A DNA stretch of 42,005 nucleotides. Source: Pseudomonadota bacterium (GTDB lineage: Bacteria > Myxococcota_A > Bradymonadia > UBA4248). Below, piece by piece: positions 1 to 7,490 of the stretch. The DNA lies in NCBI GenBank assembly GCA_017421975.1, contig JAFOHE010000118.1, positions 1 to 42,005 of the forward strand. Reading direction: 5' to 3'. The notes under the pieces are model-generated. The model saw nothing but the letters and a program-made list of their open reading frames with translations. It did not search any database and was not told where the DNA came from. Both the position numbers and the translations under genes were made by a program. The number at the start of each line of letters is the position of its first letter. The first letter of the stretch is position 1.

Positions 1-428
1 TGATACATCAAACCTCGTCATGTTTAAAACATACGTAAACAATATAAACATGATGATTAGTTATCAACGAAAACCAAAGAAAACAACTATTTTGGGCATT
101 GCTGTCTGAAAGTTATCGTCACTATTATCGAGAATCCAGGGATTATGGGCGAGTAAAGACGATGTGAATACGTCGATACTCGCCCTTTTTATAACCACAT
201 GTCATTGTAAAACATTATATGGAATACATGTAGTAATAAGTGTGATATTGTAGTGTTAACGCGCACAAAAAAAGCTTTGGCTACGATTTGACATTGACAA
301 AGCAGACCCATTTGGTTGACAAGACAAAACAATCATCACTGTCGAATGGGCAATTCGGCAAGATATTATAACCGAGTGGCATAATGTCGTAGGAATGGTG
401 CCGCTCATTTTTTGCAAGGAGAAATGTC
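1..428. other. Intergenic region upstream of serC
   Basis: No gene is supported here. It holds an inverted repeat TCATGTTTA (18-26) / TAAACATGA (45-53), a strong terminator at 147-190, and three direct TTGACA hexamers at 288-293, 294-299 and 315-320. None of the three has a good -10 box at normal spacing, so I do not call a promoter. An AT-rich stretch with TACATGTAG lies near 223-232. The only open frame, on the minus strand, overlaps the serC start and has no coding character. Confidence 0.6.
147..190 (+). terminator. Rho-independent terminator
   Basis: The stem GGGCGAGTA (147-155) pairs with TACTCGCCC (177-185). An inner stem GACG/CGTC sits at 158-161 and 171-174, and TTTTT follows. It probably ends a plus-strand gene lying to the left of the window. 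Confidence 0.8.
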
Positions 429-1526
429 ATGGGGCGTGTTTTCAATTTTTCTGCCGGTCCTTCCACTTTACCGGAATCTGTCCTTGAGATTTGTGCGCGT
501 GAAATGATGGATTGCCATGGTACCGGCCAGTCAGTCATGGAAATGAGCCATCGTTCAAGCGCTTATAAGCCGATTATCGAAGGTGTGGAAGCCAAACTCC
601 GTGACCTGATGAACATCCCTGACAACTACAAAGTGCTTTTCCTTCAGGGTGGTGCAAGCTCCCAGTTTGCGATGATTCCACTTAACCTGAATAAAACGGG
701 TAAAGCAGCTTATGTGGATACGGGCGTATGGTCGAAAAAAGCCATCGAGGAAGCCCGCCGTTACCTCGATGTCGTCGATGTTGTTGCTTCATCCCGTGAT
801 CGTGGTTGCTGCTATATTCCCGAAATCCGCAAAATTGAAGGCGACTACGACTATGTCCACATTACGCTGAACAATACGATTTTTGGAACCAAGTGGAGTT
901 ACATTCCCGATACTGGCAATATTCCGCTCGTGGCTGATATTTCTTCTTGTGTTCTCTCGGAACCGCTTGATGTGACGAAATTTGGTCTGCTCTATGCCGG
1001 TGCCCAGAAAAACCTTGCGCCTGCGGGTGTCACGCTCGTCATCATTCGTGAAGACCTGATTCGCGAAGATTTGCCGAAGATGGTACCGACAATGTTCCGC
1101 TATGACACCCATTCGAAGAATGGTTCGATGTTCAACACGCCGCCGTGTTATTCGATCTATGTTATGGGCCTCGTCCTTGACTGGGTCAAAGAAAATGGTG
1201 GTGCCGAAGGGATGCTCAAACGCAATACCGAAAAAGCGGATTTGCTGTACAATTATCTCGACAATTCCGATTACTATCATGCCACGGTTGACAAGGGCAG
1301 CCGTTCGCTGATGAATGTTCCGTTTTTGACGAAAGAGACGGATCCCGACAAAGCTGCAGCTATTAACAAGAAATTCGTCGCCGAAGCTGCGGCAGCTGGT
1401 CTCGTCAATCTCGCTGGACATCGCCTCGTCGGTGGTATGCGTGCTTCCATTTATAACGCCATGTCCGTCGATGGCGTGAAAGCCCTCATCGCCTTTATGG
1501 ACAAATTCGCGAAAGAAAATGCCTAA
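429..1526 (+). CDS. serC: Phosphoserine aminotransferase
   Basis: SerC transfers an amino group from glutamate to 3-phosphohydroxypyruvate to give phosphoserine in serine synthesis; it also acts in pyridoxal phosphate synthesis in many bacteria. The 365-aa product is full length for this class-V aminotransferase family. The N-terminus NFSAGPSTLP (6-15), the GGASSQF loop (74-80) and the Schiff-base lysine K194 in GAQKN are all present. The start follows AAGGAG at 416-421. The gene stands alone, closed by a strong terminator at 1536-1564, and faces mutY convergently. A 252-aa minus-strand open frame across it is a shadow. Confidence 0.97.
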   Translation: MGRVFNFSAGPSTLPESVLEICAREMMDCHGTGQSVMEMSHRSSAYKPIIEGVEAKLRDLMNIPDNYKVLFLQGGASSQFAMIPLNLNKTGKAAYVDTGVWSKKAIEEARRYLDVVDVVASSRDRGCCYIPEIRKIEGDYDYVHITLNNTIFGTKWSYIPDTGNIPLVADISSCVLSEPLDVTKFGLLYAGAQKNLAPAGVTLVIIREDLIREDLPKMVPTMFRYDTHSKNGSMFNTPPCYSIYVMGLVLDWVKENGGAEGMLKRNTEKADLLYNYLDNSDYYHATVDKGSRSLMNVPFLTKETDPDKAAAINKKFVAEAAAAGLVNLAGHRLVGGMRASIYNAMSVDGVKALIAFMDKFAKENA

Positions 1527-1535
1527 TTGATCCTG

Positions 1536-1564
1536 GTCCTGCGCCACAAGCGCAGGACTTTTTT
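1536..1564 (+). terminator. serC terminator
   Basis: GTCCTGCGC (1536-1544) pairs perfectly with GCGCAGGAC (1550-1558) around a 5-nt loop. TTTTTT follows directly. Confidence 0.92.
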
Positions 1565-1596
1565 GTGCGTGTCGCCGTCAATGGCGTGATTGAGAA

Positions 1597-2715
1597 TTAT
1601 AATTTGGCAAGAATTTTCTTCATCAATGTCGATGATGGATGATCTTGCATATCGAGCGTGGATGACTTCTGCATGACGAGGTCAAATTGATCCAAAGCTG
1701 CGTCCGGTGTCAGCGCTTCCAAAGAAATGGACGTGTTATAATGCGCAATATCCCATGTCATGAGCATATCGATATGAGTGAAGATATGGCGTATCCACAC
1801 ATAAGATGGCGTACAGGATGTCAAGGGTGCTGTTAAGCCATGTGTCTTGAGCCAGGCATGCCATAACGCGATGCGTGGGCTTCGAAGCAAAAGCTCTTTG
1901 TTATGTTTCGATACGGTGTCATTGGCCAGTTCGAGCGTCGGAAACGTCCAAAGTCCACCTAAAAGTTGGTCGGGACGTTGGCGTGCAACGAGAACTTTGC
2001 CTGCCGTGTCTTTGAGGATGAGCGCAGCACAGATACGCGGTGTTTTGGCTGTCGGCGTGTGTTTTTGGGGGAGAACGTCTGTCATTTGCCTAAGGTTTGC
2101 CTGACAGTGCGTTGTGAGTGGACAAGTTTCACATTGCGCTTTTTTGCCACAAAGGCTTGCGCCGAGATCCATGATGGCTTGATTGATGATACCGGCACGG
2201 CCTTGGGCAGCAATGGCATGCGCGCATTGTTCGAGTGTTTGACGCGATGTGCCTTTTTTTAAATCCCCTTGAATCGCAAAGTAACGCCCAAGCACGCGTT
2301 CTGCATTACCGTCGATGGCTGGCACATTTTGACCGAATGCCATGGATGCTATGGCTCCAGCCGTATAAGCGCCAATGCCTGGCACTTTTTGAAGTGAGGC
2401 GAGCTCGACGGGAAAATCGCCATGACAATGTTCAATGATGTATTGGGCACCTTGATGGAGATAACGCGCACGCCGATAATAGCCGAGCCCTTGCCAAAGC
2501 GAAAAGACGTCGTTTTCATCGGCAACTGCGAGACTTTCGAGCGTAGGAAAACGCGTCATCCAACGCTCAAAATAAGGCATGACTGTTGCGACTTGTGTTT
2601 GCTGAAGCATGATCTCTGAAACCCAGACGCGGTAGGGCGTGACGTCATGTCTCCAGGGAAGATCGCGACCATGCGTTGCAAACCAGGCTGACAGTTGATC
2701 GACAAACCATTTCAA
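1597..2715 (-). CDS. mutY: A/G-specific adenine DNA glycosylase MutY
   Basis: MutY removes adenine mispaired with 8-oxoguanine. The 372-aa protein has the catalytic glutamate E34 (SEIMLQQTQ), a helix-hairpin-helix (VPGIGAYTAG, about 111-120), the catalytic aspartate D135 (PAIDGNAERV), and a four-cysteine Fe-S loop at C189, C195, C198 and C204. The C-terminal third is a NUDIX-like domain that reads 8-oxoG. The first cysteine spacing is five residues, where I recall six as canonical. The start is TTG (2713-2715), which overlaps the stop of the upstream methyltransferase by 4 bases and is preceded by GGAGG; no in-frame ATG is nearby. The two genes are translationally coupled. Confidence 0.95.
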   Translation of the reverse strand: MKWFVDQLSAWFATHGRDLPWRHDVTPYRVWVSEIMLQQTQVATVMPYFERWMTRFPTLESLAVADENDVFSLWQGLGYYRRARYLHQGAQYIIEHCHGDFPVELASLQKVPGIGAYTAGAIASMAFGQNVPAIDGNAERVLGRYFAIQGDLKKGTSRQTLEQCAHAIAAQGRAGIINQAIMDLGASLCGKKAQCETCPLTTHCQANLRQMTDVLPQKHTPTAKTPRICAALILKDTAGKVLVARQRPDQLLGGLWTFPTLELANDTVSKHNKELLLRSPRIALWHAWLKTHGLTAPLTSCTPSYVWIRHIFTHIDMLMTWDIAHYNTSISLEALTPDAALDQFDLVMQKSSTLDMQDHPSSTLMKKILAKL

Positions 2716-3347
2716 GATGGGCGCCTCCGAGCGATGACACGAACATATTGGGTGTGTTCCCCCGTATCCTCCAGAATGAAGCCATGAACGCGGTCAAATT
2801 GGCAGTTCTCGAAGCGTGCTCGCATCATTTGATGAATTTCGGTTTCGGGAAGGCGGTAGCGTTTCCAATCATCAAGGAAGGTGACGACGCGTGTATTGCC
2901 ATCTGGGCAATCGTCTCCACAGCGTTCAAAGACACCTAAAAATAGTCCGTCCGATTTGAGGACGCGGCAGAACTCATCCATGACGGCGGTGATATCGGGG
3001 AGATATTCGAGGCAGCCTAAGGCAATGATCGCATCGAAACGCTTGTCTTCAAAGGGAAGCGGCTCGTTGAGGTCATGCGGTAAAAACGGAATATTTTCAC
3101 TGCGCTCGGCTGCCGTCATACACATTTCTGGTGAAATATCGAGGCCAAAGGGATGAGCACCCTCTTTCTGAAGCAGACGGGCGATTTCGCCCGTACCGCA
3201 ACCAACGTCGAGGATGTGTTTATTTTGAAGCGGAAAATCCTTAAAAGCGCATTGAACGTGTTCGAATGGTGACCAATCGAGTTCATCGCGCATCGTTTCG
3301 TAATCTTCGGCTAATTCATCAAAGAGCTCGCGTGGAGTATGAGACAT
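2712..3347 (-). CDS. SAM-dependent methyltransferase, class I
   Basis: This is a soluble Rossmann-fold methyltransferase of about 211 aa. The SAM-binding motif I reads LDVGCGTGE, followed by the acidic FGLDISPEM and a post-motif LGCLEYLPD typical of UbiE/BioC-like enzymes. The substrate cannot be told from sequence. I place the start at the ATG at 3347 (MSHTPRELF); an alternative ATG lies four codons upstream at 3359. It is the first gene of a two-gene operon with mutY, overlapping it by 4 bases. Confidence 0.85.
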   Translation of the reverse strand: MSHTPRELFDELAEDYETMRDELDWSPFEHVQCAFKDFPLQNKHILDVGCGTGEIARLLQKEGAHPFGLDISPEMCMTAAERSENIPFLPHDLNEPLPFEDKRFDAIIALGCLEYLPDITAVMDEFCRVLKSDGLFLGVFERCGDDCPDGNTRVVTFLDDWKRYRLPETEIHQMMRARFENCQFDRVHGFILEDTGEHTQYVRVIARRRPS

Positions 3348-3550
3348 ATTCGCTTCCAAATCAGTGTTTTTGCTTCATGGCGTTAAGGTAAAACGCGTAA
3401 TCCTCGAATTGCATGATTCCAACAAGGCCCCCCAGGGGATGCGTGAAGCGTCATCAAGAGAATAGTGGTGAGACACGGCATCCATGGCGTATTGTAGCGT
3501 GTTGCGTGACATGGTGCAAGCGGTGTCCATGGCGGTTACGGAACACACCA

Positions 3551-3652
3551 GGGGAGAACGAGGGGGTAGCGGCGTATTTTCTGCAAGCAGAGACGTGTCG
3601 TGACACGGTCTCTGATTGCGGAAAATAGCCGCGTAGGGGGAGGCTTCCCCCG
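3551..3652. repeat. Palindromic element A (variable-core bulged hairpin)
   Basis: The left arm is GGGGAGAACGAGGGGGTAGC, the same as in element D. Then comes GGCG, a long imperfect palindrome beginning TATTTT and ending AAAATA, then GCCGCGTAGGGGG and a small G/C hairpin GGGGG-aggctt-CCCCC. In the minus-strand reading a single C is unpaired just outside ATA. It lies 3' of the minus-strand lipoprotein gene, beyond its terminator. Confidence 0.8.
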
Positions 3653-3653
3653 C

Positions 3654-3690
3654 AAAAAACAAAAAAAGCCCACTCGAATGAGCGGGCTTT
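3654..3690 (-). terminator. Terminator of the Cys-rich lipoprotein gene
   Basis: AAAGCCC (3665-3671) pairs with GGGCTTT (3684-3690), with an inner CTC/GAG pairing. On the minus strand the stem is followed by a U-rich tract, seen as A-runs at 3654-3667 on the plus strand. Confidence 0.85.
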
Positions 3691-3712
3691 TGAGACATAA
3701 ACTCAGCTAAGA

Positions 3713-4819
3713 TTAGATGTCGGTACCATCATCAATAACTTCTGTGAGTTCGGGAATTGTACTGGTAAGGACACCTCTGGTAACCGTACCTTTCATAACA
3801 AACGTCCATTCGCTACCAATTTTGGAACCTGTGGAAACCTGAACTTCCATACCTTCTACTTCGGCGACGGCATCTTTGCCATTTGAGTTATTGGTATTTG
3901 CCAATTGGCAGTCGGAGAGTTCGATGACGTCGAGGGTATCGCCTTCTTCAATGTCACCACCCATGCCGACGATGATGGCACCACCTTTGCCGCCGAGGGA
4001 GACGAAGGAGAATTTCGTGTTGGCATTTGTTTTGGGATCATCAACATAGTAGTTGCAGGTGTCGCTGGGGTAAGTGGGCATAGAATCCGGTTCATTGAGA
4101 ATGGCGTTGGAATCGAAAGCATGGGCTTTGTCTTCGGGCTTGGAGGACTCGCCATCGCCACGTTCATAGAAAACGACGCTTGTGGCATAAATCTTGGCAC
4201 CAGAGTCTTTTTTGGTCAGGACGACAGCGTCGATATCGACACCCGGATCTTCTTTTGTGGTTTTCAATTCATCCGGAGAAAGGTCTTCGATCTTGACGTA
4301 TTTGTAAGGTCTCGGTTTGTTGTCGACAGTTTTGGGGACGCATTTGAGCGTATCCTGGTTGCAGACATAGCCTACGTCACAGGATTCATTGTTACCATCT
4401 GGGCAATCACCATAATCGCCTTCGTCGGCGACACATCTTTCGAGGGTGGAGTTCCAGATGGTACCATTGAGGCAAACTTTGTCGTCATCAAGGCAACCAT
4501 AGGCACCTTCGGAGTCTACAACGCAGGTCTGACCATCGCCACAACCTTTCGTACGGCAATCTTCTGCAGCAGAGCCTTTGGCGACACATTCACCGTTTGT
4601 TTCATTGCATACCTGAGTATTAGGATCGCAGAAATAGCCTTTTTTGGTGGCACATGCGTCGGGCGTCTGACATTCACCAGCATAGGTATTGCAAACTAAA
4701 CCTTCAGAGCAATCAAGCAAAGTGGAAACGCAAGCAGCGCCTTCTTCACCATCACCGCAACCAACTGCAAAAAGACCAAGAGAAGCGATAGCGGCGAGAG
4801 CAAACAAAGATTTCTTCAT
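3713..4819 (-). CDS. Cysteine-rich lipoprotein
   Basis: I do not recognise a named gene. The 368-aa product has a lipoprotein signal peptide with lipobox AVGC (C21). A cysteine-rich region of about 140 residues follows, with repeated short Cys-X-Cys spacings (CNTYAGEC, CNETNGEC, CVDSEGAYGC) like the disulfide knots common in myxobacterial lipoproteins. The C-terminal half, about residues 175-368, looks like a beta-sandwich and includes FVSLGGKGGAIIVGMGGDI, which resembles a surface domain seen in Myxococcota proteins (inference from memory). It should sit in the outer membrane, facing the surface or the periplasm. GGAGG precedes the ATG by 7 bases, and a dyad TTTCACG/CGTGAAA (4851-4869) lies just upstream. 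Confidence 0.8.
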   Translation of the reverse strand: MKKSLFALAAIASLGLFAVGCGDGEEGAACVSTLLDCSEGLVCNTYAGECQTPDACATKKGYFCDPNTQVCNETNGECVAKGSAAEDCRTKGCGDGQTCVVDSEGAYGCLDDDKVCLNGTIWNSTLERCVADEGDYGDCPDGNNESCDVGYVCNQDTLKCVPKTVDNKPRPYKYVKIEDLSPDELKTTKEDPGVDIDAVVLTKKDSGAKIYATSVVFYERGDGESSKPEDKAHAFDSNAILNEPDSMPTYPSDTCNYYVDDPKTNANTKFSFVSLGGKGGAIIVGMGGDIEEGDTLDVIELSDCQLANTNNSNGKDAVAEVEGMEVQVSTGSKIGSEWTFVMKGTVTRGVLTSTIPELTEVIDDGTDI

Positions 4820-4850
4820 AAAAAGACCTCCAAATAATTGTTATCAATGA

Positions 4851-4869
4851 TTTCACGTCACGCGTGAAA
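4851..4869. promoter_or_regulatory. Dyad upstream of the Cys-rich lipoprotein gene
   Basis: TTTCACG and CGTGAAA are separated by five bases and centred about 40 bases before the start codon. They could be an operator. I found no clear -10/-35 pair around them. Confidence 0.35.
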
Positions 4870-5007
4870 CGATTATTCGCTTTATGACTCGGCCTAGCGA
4901 GCCATGACAGCTGATAATGTAGCAAAGTCATTTCTCAATGTAAAGAAGTCGGGATTTTTTTTGTGACCTATGACTTTGAATTTTCGCCAATTGATCCATG
5001 ACATCTA

Positions 5008-5057
5008 TATATAATGATGTTTATCATTTCATTATATAATGATATTTATCATTTCAT
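5008..5057. repeat. Tandem 25-bp repeat with an internal dyad
   Basis: Two adjacent 25-base units (5008-5032 and 5033-5057) differ at one position. Each carries the dyad AATGATR-TT-TATCATT. The second overlaps the last codons of the beta-barrel-like gene. It could be a tandem operator for the lipoprotein gene about 190 bases downstream on the minus strand, or a hairpin. Confidence 0.6.
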
Positions 5058-5776
5058 TGGGACATGAGACTTTCCTGTTCTTCTGAACGCGCAGTCATGC
5101 TTCGGCTTGAAAAACCGAACCCAATCGATATGACGTGCCAGGCGTGCGGATTGACCTGATGGAAGGTATAATCGATCCGCAGATGGAGATTCGATATATC
5201 GAAGCCAATGCCGCCGCGCAGACGAAGTTCCCACGCAAATGAAAATGGCAAAAAAGGATCTGTCTTTCGCGGGTTTTTATCGACATCAACGACGCCGTCG
5301 GCAAAAAGCGACCAACTCGGCTCTGCCATCAAATAAAAATACCAGCCCGGCGAAGGGTCAATCCAGAAACCCAGTGTAATGGGAATCCCCAGACCTGGCG
5401 CCACTTCATCGGCCTCTGAACTCGATGAAATCGAATGATACGCATCGCACATGAGGCCGGATGCAACGAAAAACACAAAATGATCGACGCCGAGACCAAC
5501 GCCAAGTTTGAGGCCGAGCGAGTATTCGACGAGTTTTCCGTCGAGGCCAATGCCGAGTGATGCGTAAAGTTCGCCGAATCGACCGATGATCGTGCCAGGA
5601 ACGCGGTCAACGGCCATGGCACGCACGTGGGTGCCAAGAACGCTCTTTTCGTTCATGCTGTAATGAAAATCTGCACCAAAATCGAGCGCGCCGGAGGGCA
5701 TCGCCTGCGCAGACGCCTGCACACAAAATAGCATGAAACATAAGCTGGAAAGCAAAAACGCAAATAATCGAGACAT
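5054..5776 (-). CDS. Predicted outer-membrane beta-barrel-like protein
   Basis: This is a 240-aa exported protein of unknown function. The signal peptide (residues 1-24) ends in ASAQ. The rest alternates polar and aromatic/hydrophobic residues in short strands such as VEYSLGLKLGVGLG, LHLRIDYTFHQ and HVISIGFGFSS, as in small beta-barrels. It lacks a terminal aromatic, and a charged tail (RSEEQESLMSQ) follows the last strand. It starts 3 bases after the stop of the small lipoprotein gene upstream, so the two form an operon. Confidence 0.7.
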   Translation of the reverse strand: MSRLFAFLLSSLCFMLFCVQASAQAMPSGALDFGADFHYSMNEKSVLGTHVRAMAVDRVPGTIIGRFGELYASLGIGLDGKLVEYSLGLKLGVGLGVDHFVFFVASGLMCDAYHSISSSSEADEVAPGLGIPITLGFWIDPSPGWYFYLMAEPSWSLFADGVVDVDKNPRKTDPFLPFSFAWELRLRGGIGFDISNLHLRIDYTFHQVNPHAWHVISIGFGFSSRSMTARSEEQESLMSQ

Positions 5777-5779
5777 CGT

Positions 5780-6127
5780 CTATTCCACAACAGGTTCTGT
5801 CGGTTGGGCGGTTTCCTGAAGACGGTTGGAAAAATGCATCTGATCCAATACCGGACGCATTGCAGGATCTGTTCCACACAGAGACAGAAGTTTGCGGGCA
5901 CCCTTGCGACAGGGAAGGCACGCCGTCGTCGTCTGACAAAGCGGGCTGTCCGATAGAAGAATGGGTTTGTCAATTTCATGCTGAATGGCCGCTGCCATCG
6001 CCGAACAATCGTCCGTTGACGCTATGGCTGCTTCAAAATTGAGGCAAAATTCAGCCATCCTGTCCGCATCGCTGCGACAACCCAAAACAAAAAAGGCTGT
6101 TATCATCATCCAAGTTTGTGCACGCAT
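5780..6127 (-). CDS. Small cysteine-containing lipoprotein
   Basis: The 115-aa product has a short signal peptide and lipobox VLGC (C17). Several more cysteines follow, including CQTTTACLPC, suggesting a disulfide-held periplasmic domain. No family is recognised. GGAGG lies 7 bases before the ATG. It is the first gene of a pair with the beta-barrel-like gene. Confidence 0.7.
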   Translation of the reverse strand: MRAQTWMMITAFFVLGCRSDADRMAEFCLNFEAAIASTDDCSAMAAAIQHEIDKPILLSDSPLCQTTTACLPCRKGARKLLSLCGTDPAMRPVLDQMHFSNRLQETAQPTEPVVE

Positions 6128-6182
6128 TGAAGCACCTCCATCGTTGATGAAAACAGCCTTTAATCATACGACAAAAAATTGT

Positions 6183-6353
6183 CTATATTTTGGCGTGTTG
6201 GCGGGTCTCGTTCTTCATCGTTTCAAAATACTTGAGTGAACGGGCCCAAAGAGCTTCCTGCTCTTCTTCCGAAAGACGAACGCGTGCGTTCGGCTCAGAA
6301 GGATGGGCGACAGGGCGCTCTTCTTTTACAACATGGGTTTTCGTTTCGGACAT
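6183..6353 (-). CDS. Small acidic/basic protein of unknown function
   Basis: The 56-aa product begins MSETKTHVVKEER and ends in a charged helix (LSEEEQEALWARSLKYFETM). It has no signal peptide or membrane segment. AAGGA lies 7 bases before this ATG. An upstream in-frame ATG at 6404 has no such site and would add AT-rich leader sequence. The function is unknown. Confidence 0.55.
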   Translation of the reverse strand: MSETKTHVVKEERPVAHPSEPNARVRLSEEEQEALWARSLKYFETMKNETRQHAKI

Positions 6354-6672
6354 AGTGCGTTCCTTCTCCAAATGGTATGATGGCAAAAATAAATTTTTTG
6401 CCATTCCCCCTGAACGCGCTTTTGCCTCGATTCTATTCCAAGGTCAAGAAAATAACGACAAATACCTACATGTGGTAGCCACAAAGACACTTTTTTCGGA
6501 TACATTCGACGCTTGTTCCAAAAGATAAAGGCCATTTGACAGGCACGTTTCAAAGTGAGGGGGGCGTTCCCCCCTACAGTGCGCTTTGCTTTCGCAAATG
6601 CGCACCTACCCCCTGAGCGGGGTTCCCCCGCAACGCCCCGAAAATAATGAAGGTGCTTAGCCAGAAAAAGTG
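6354..6672. other. Intergenic region with palindromic element B
   Basis: No gene is supported. It contains element B (6559-6640) and an imperfect palindrome CTAC-atgtg-GTAG near 6466-6478. Confidence 0.6.
6559..6640. repeat. Palindromic element B (divergent member)
   Basis: Read on the minus strand: GGGGCGTTGCGGGGG...CCCCGC, GGGGGTAG, a hairpin with stem GTGCGC and core TTTGC/GCAAA, then TGTAGGGGGG-aa-CGCCCCCC. The single unpaired base outside the core is T rather than C, and the core uses TTT/AAA instead of TAT/ATA. It lies 33 bases past the stop of the helix-hairpin-helix lipoprotein gene. Confidence 0.75.
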
Positions 6673-7296
6673 TTAGGGATCGCATAATTTGTCTTTCATG
6701 CGCTGAAACGTCTTTGGGCCAATGCCTTTGATTTTGGTGATATCTCGCTTATGCCTGAAGGGATGCCTGGCTCGCCGCAAAAGGATATCGTCCGCACGCC
6801 TGCCTCCAACGCCTGGAAGCGTCATAAGTGTTGCGCGATCCGCGTGATTCAGATCGACGCACGGGCGTGCTTCTTCCAATGCGTTATGCGTTGTCGTTGG
6901 CCATTGCGCGTCATGAGATGCGCTATCCTCGGAAAACGCTTGTACGCCAGCGTCTGCGCCTGGCGCGGGAATGTCATCTGTCGGCGTCACCGATGGCACT
7001 TGCATGGGCGATGCATCAGGCACTGTACCGTCTGCAATCAACGCGTCGTCTGATGCAGTCGGGGGCGTAGCCATAACCGCTTGTGTTTCGTCAAAAATGA
7101 CGTGCGTTGCTGTCACTGTGCGTGGCACATCCAGTTGCGTGAGAACCGCCTGTGATGACTGGTGATAAGAAGATACGTTCAACGGCTGCGTCGGACGAAT
7201 TTCATAGTGCTTCGACGCCGTCCAGTCGAATTTTGAACAGCCGCATGCGGTGAGCATGATCACGATATATAAGGATAAATGGGATGATGTCTGCAT
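6673..7296 (-). CDS. Lipoprotein with ComEA-like helix-hairpin-helix domain
   Basis: The 207-aa product has an N-terminal lipoprotein signal (LTAC, C18), then about 120 residues of low-complexity, Asp/Ala/Pro/Thr-rich linker. Two helix-hairpin-helix motifs close it (LPGVGGRRA and IKGIGPKTF, residues about 146-205), with flanking sequence like ComEA (VDLNHADRATLMTLPGVG). ComEA-type domains bind double-stranded DNA during uptake. An envelope-anchored version would fit DNA binding at the membrane, but the role is an inference. The start follows GAGGGGCT. Confidence 0.8.
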   Translation of the reverse strand: MQTSSHLSLYIVIMLTACGCSKFDWTASKHYEIRPTQPLNVSSYHQSSQAVLTQLDVPRTVTATHVIFDETQAVMATPPTASDDALIADGTVPDASPMQVPSVTPTDDIPAPGADAGVQAFSEDSASHDAQWPTTTHNALEEARPCVDLNHADRATLMTLPGVGGRRADDILLRRARHPFRHKRDITKIKGIGPKTFQRMKDKLCDP

Positions 7297-7490
7297 AGCC
7301 CCTCGTCGTCTTAATGTTTCTAACCTTAATGAGGGCAGTTTTCCGAAAAATTGACAAAAAAAATTTTAAAAAATGCATTTTTGCTGAAGGCTTGGAAATT
7401 TGTTTTGTACGGGAAAGTGTGCGACATTTCGAGATTATCAGTTTGATGGGGGCTTACATATCAGTCAATTTTCATTTGGAATCATGATAT

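Larger units (their letters stand above)
3360..3712. other. Intergenic region with palindromic element A and a terminator
   Basis: No gene is supported. The right half carries palindromic element A (3551-3652) and the terminator of the Cys-rich lipoprotein gene. The left half (3360-3550), just upstream of the methyltransferase, shows nothing recognisable. A 107-aa minus-strand open frame runs through both the terminator and the palindrome and is rejected. Confidence 0.6.

Noticed and set aside
288-320. Three TTGACA hexamers as a serC promoter
   Set aside because: No -10-like hexamer lies 16-18 bases downstream of any of them.
789-1547. 252-aa open frame antisense to serC
   Set aside because: It is a shadow of a well-supported gene, and its protein sequence resembles nothing.
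3375-3698. 107-aa minus-strand open frame
   Set aside because: It runs through the lipoprotein gene's terminator and the whole of palindromic element A, and has no ribosome-binding site or family resemblance.
3905-4699. 264-aa open frame antisense to the Cys-rich lipoprotein gene
   Set aside because: The opposite strand has a lipobox, signal peptide, GGAGG and a matching terminator. This frame has none of these.
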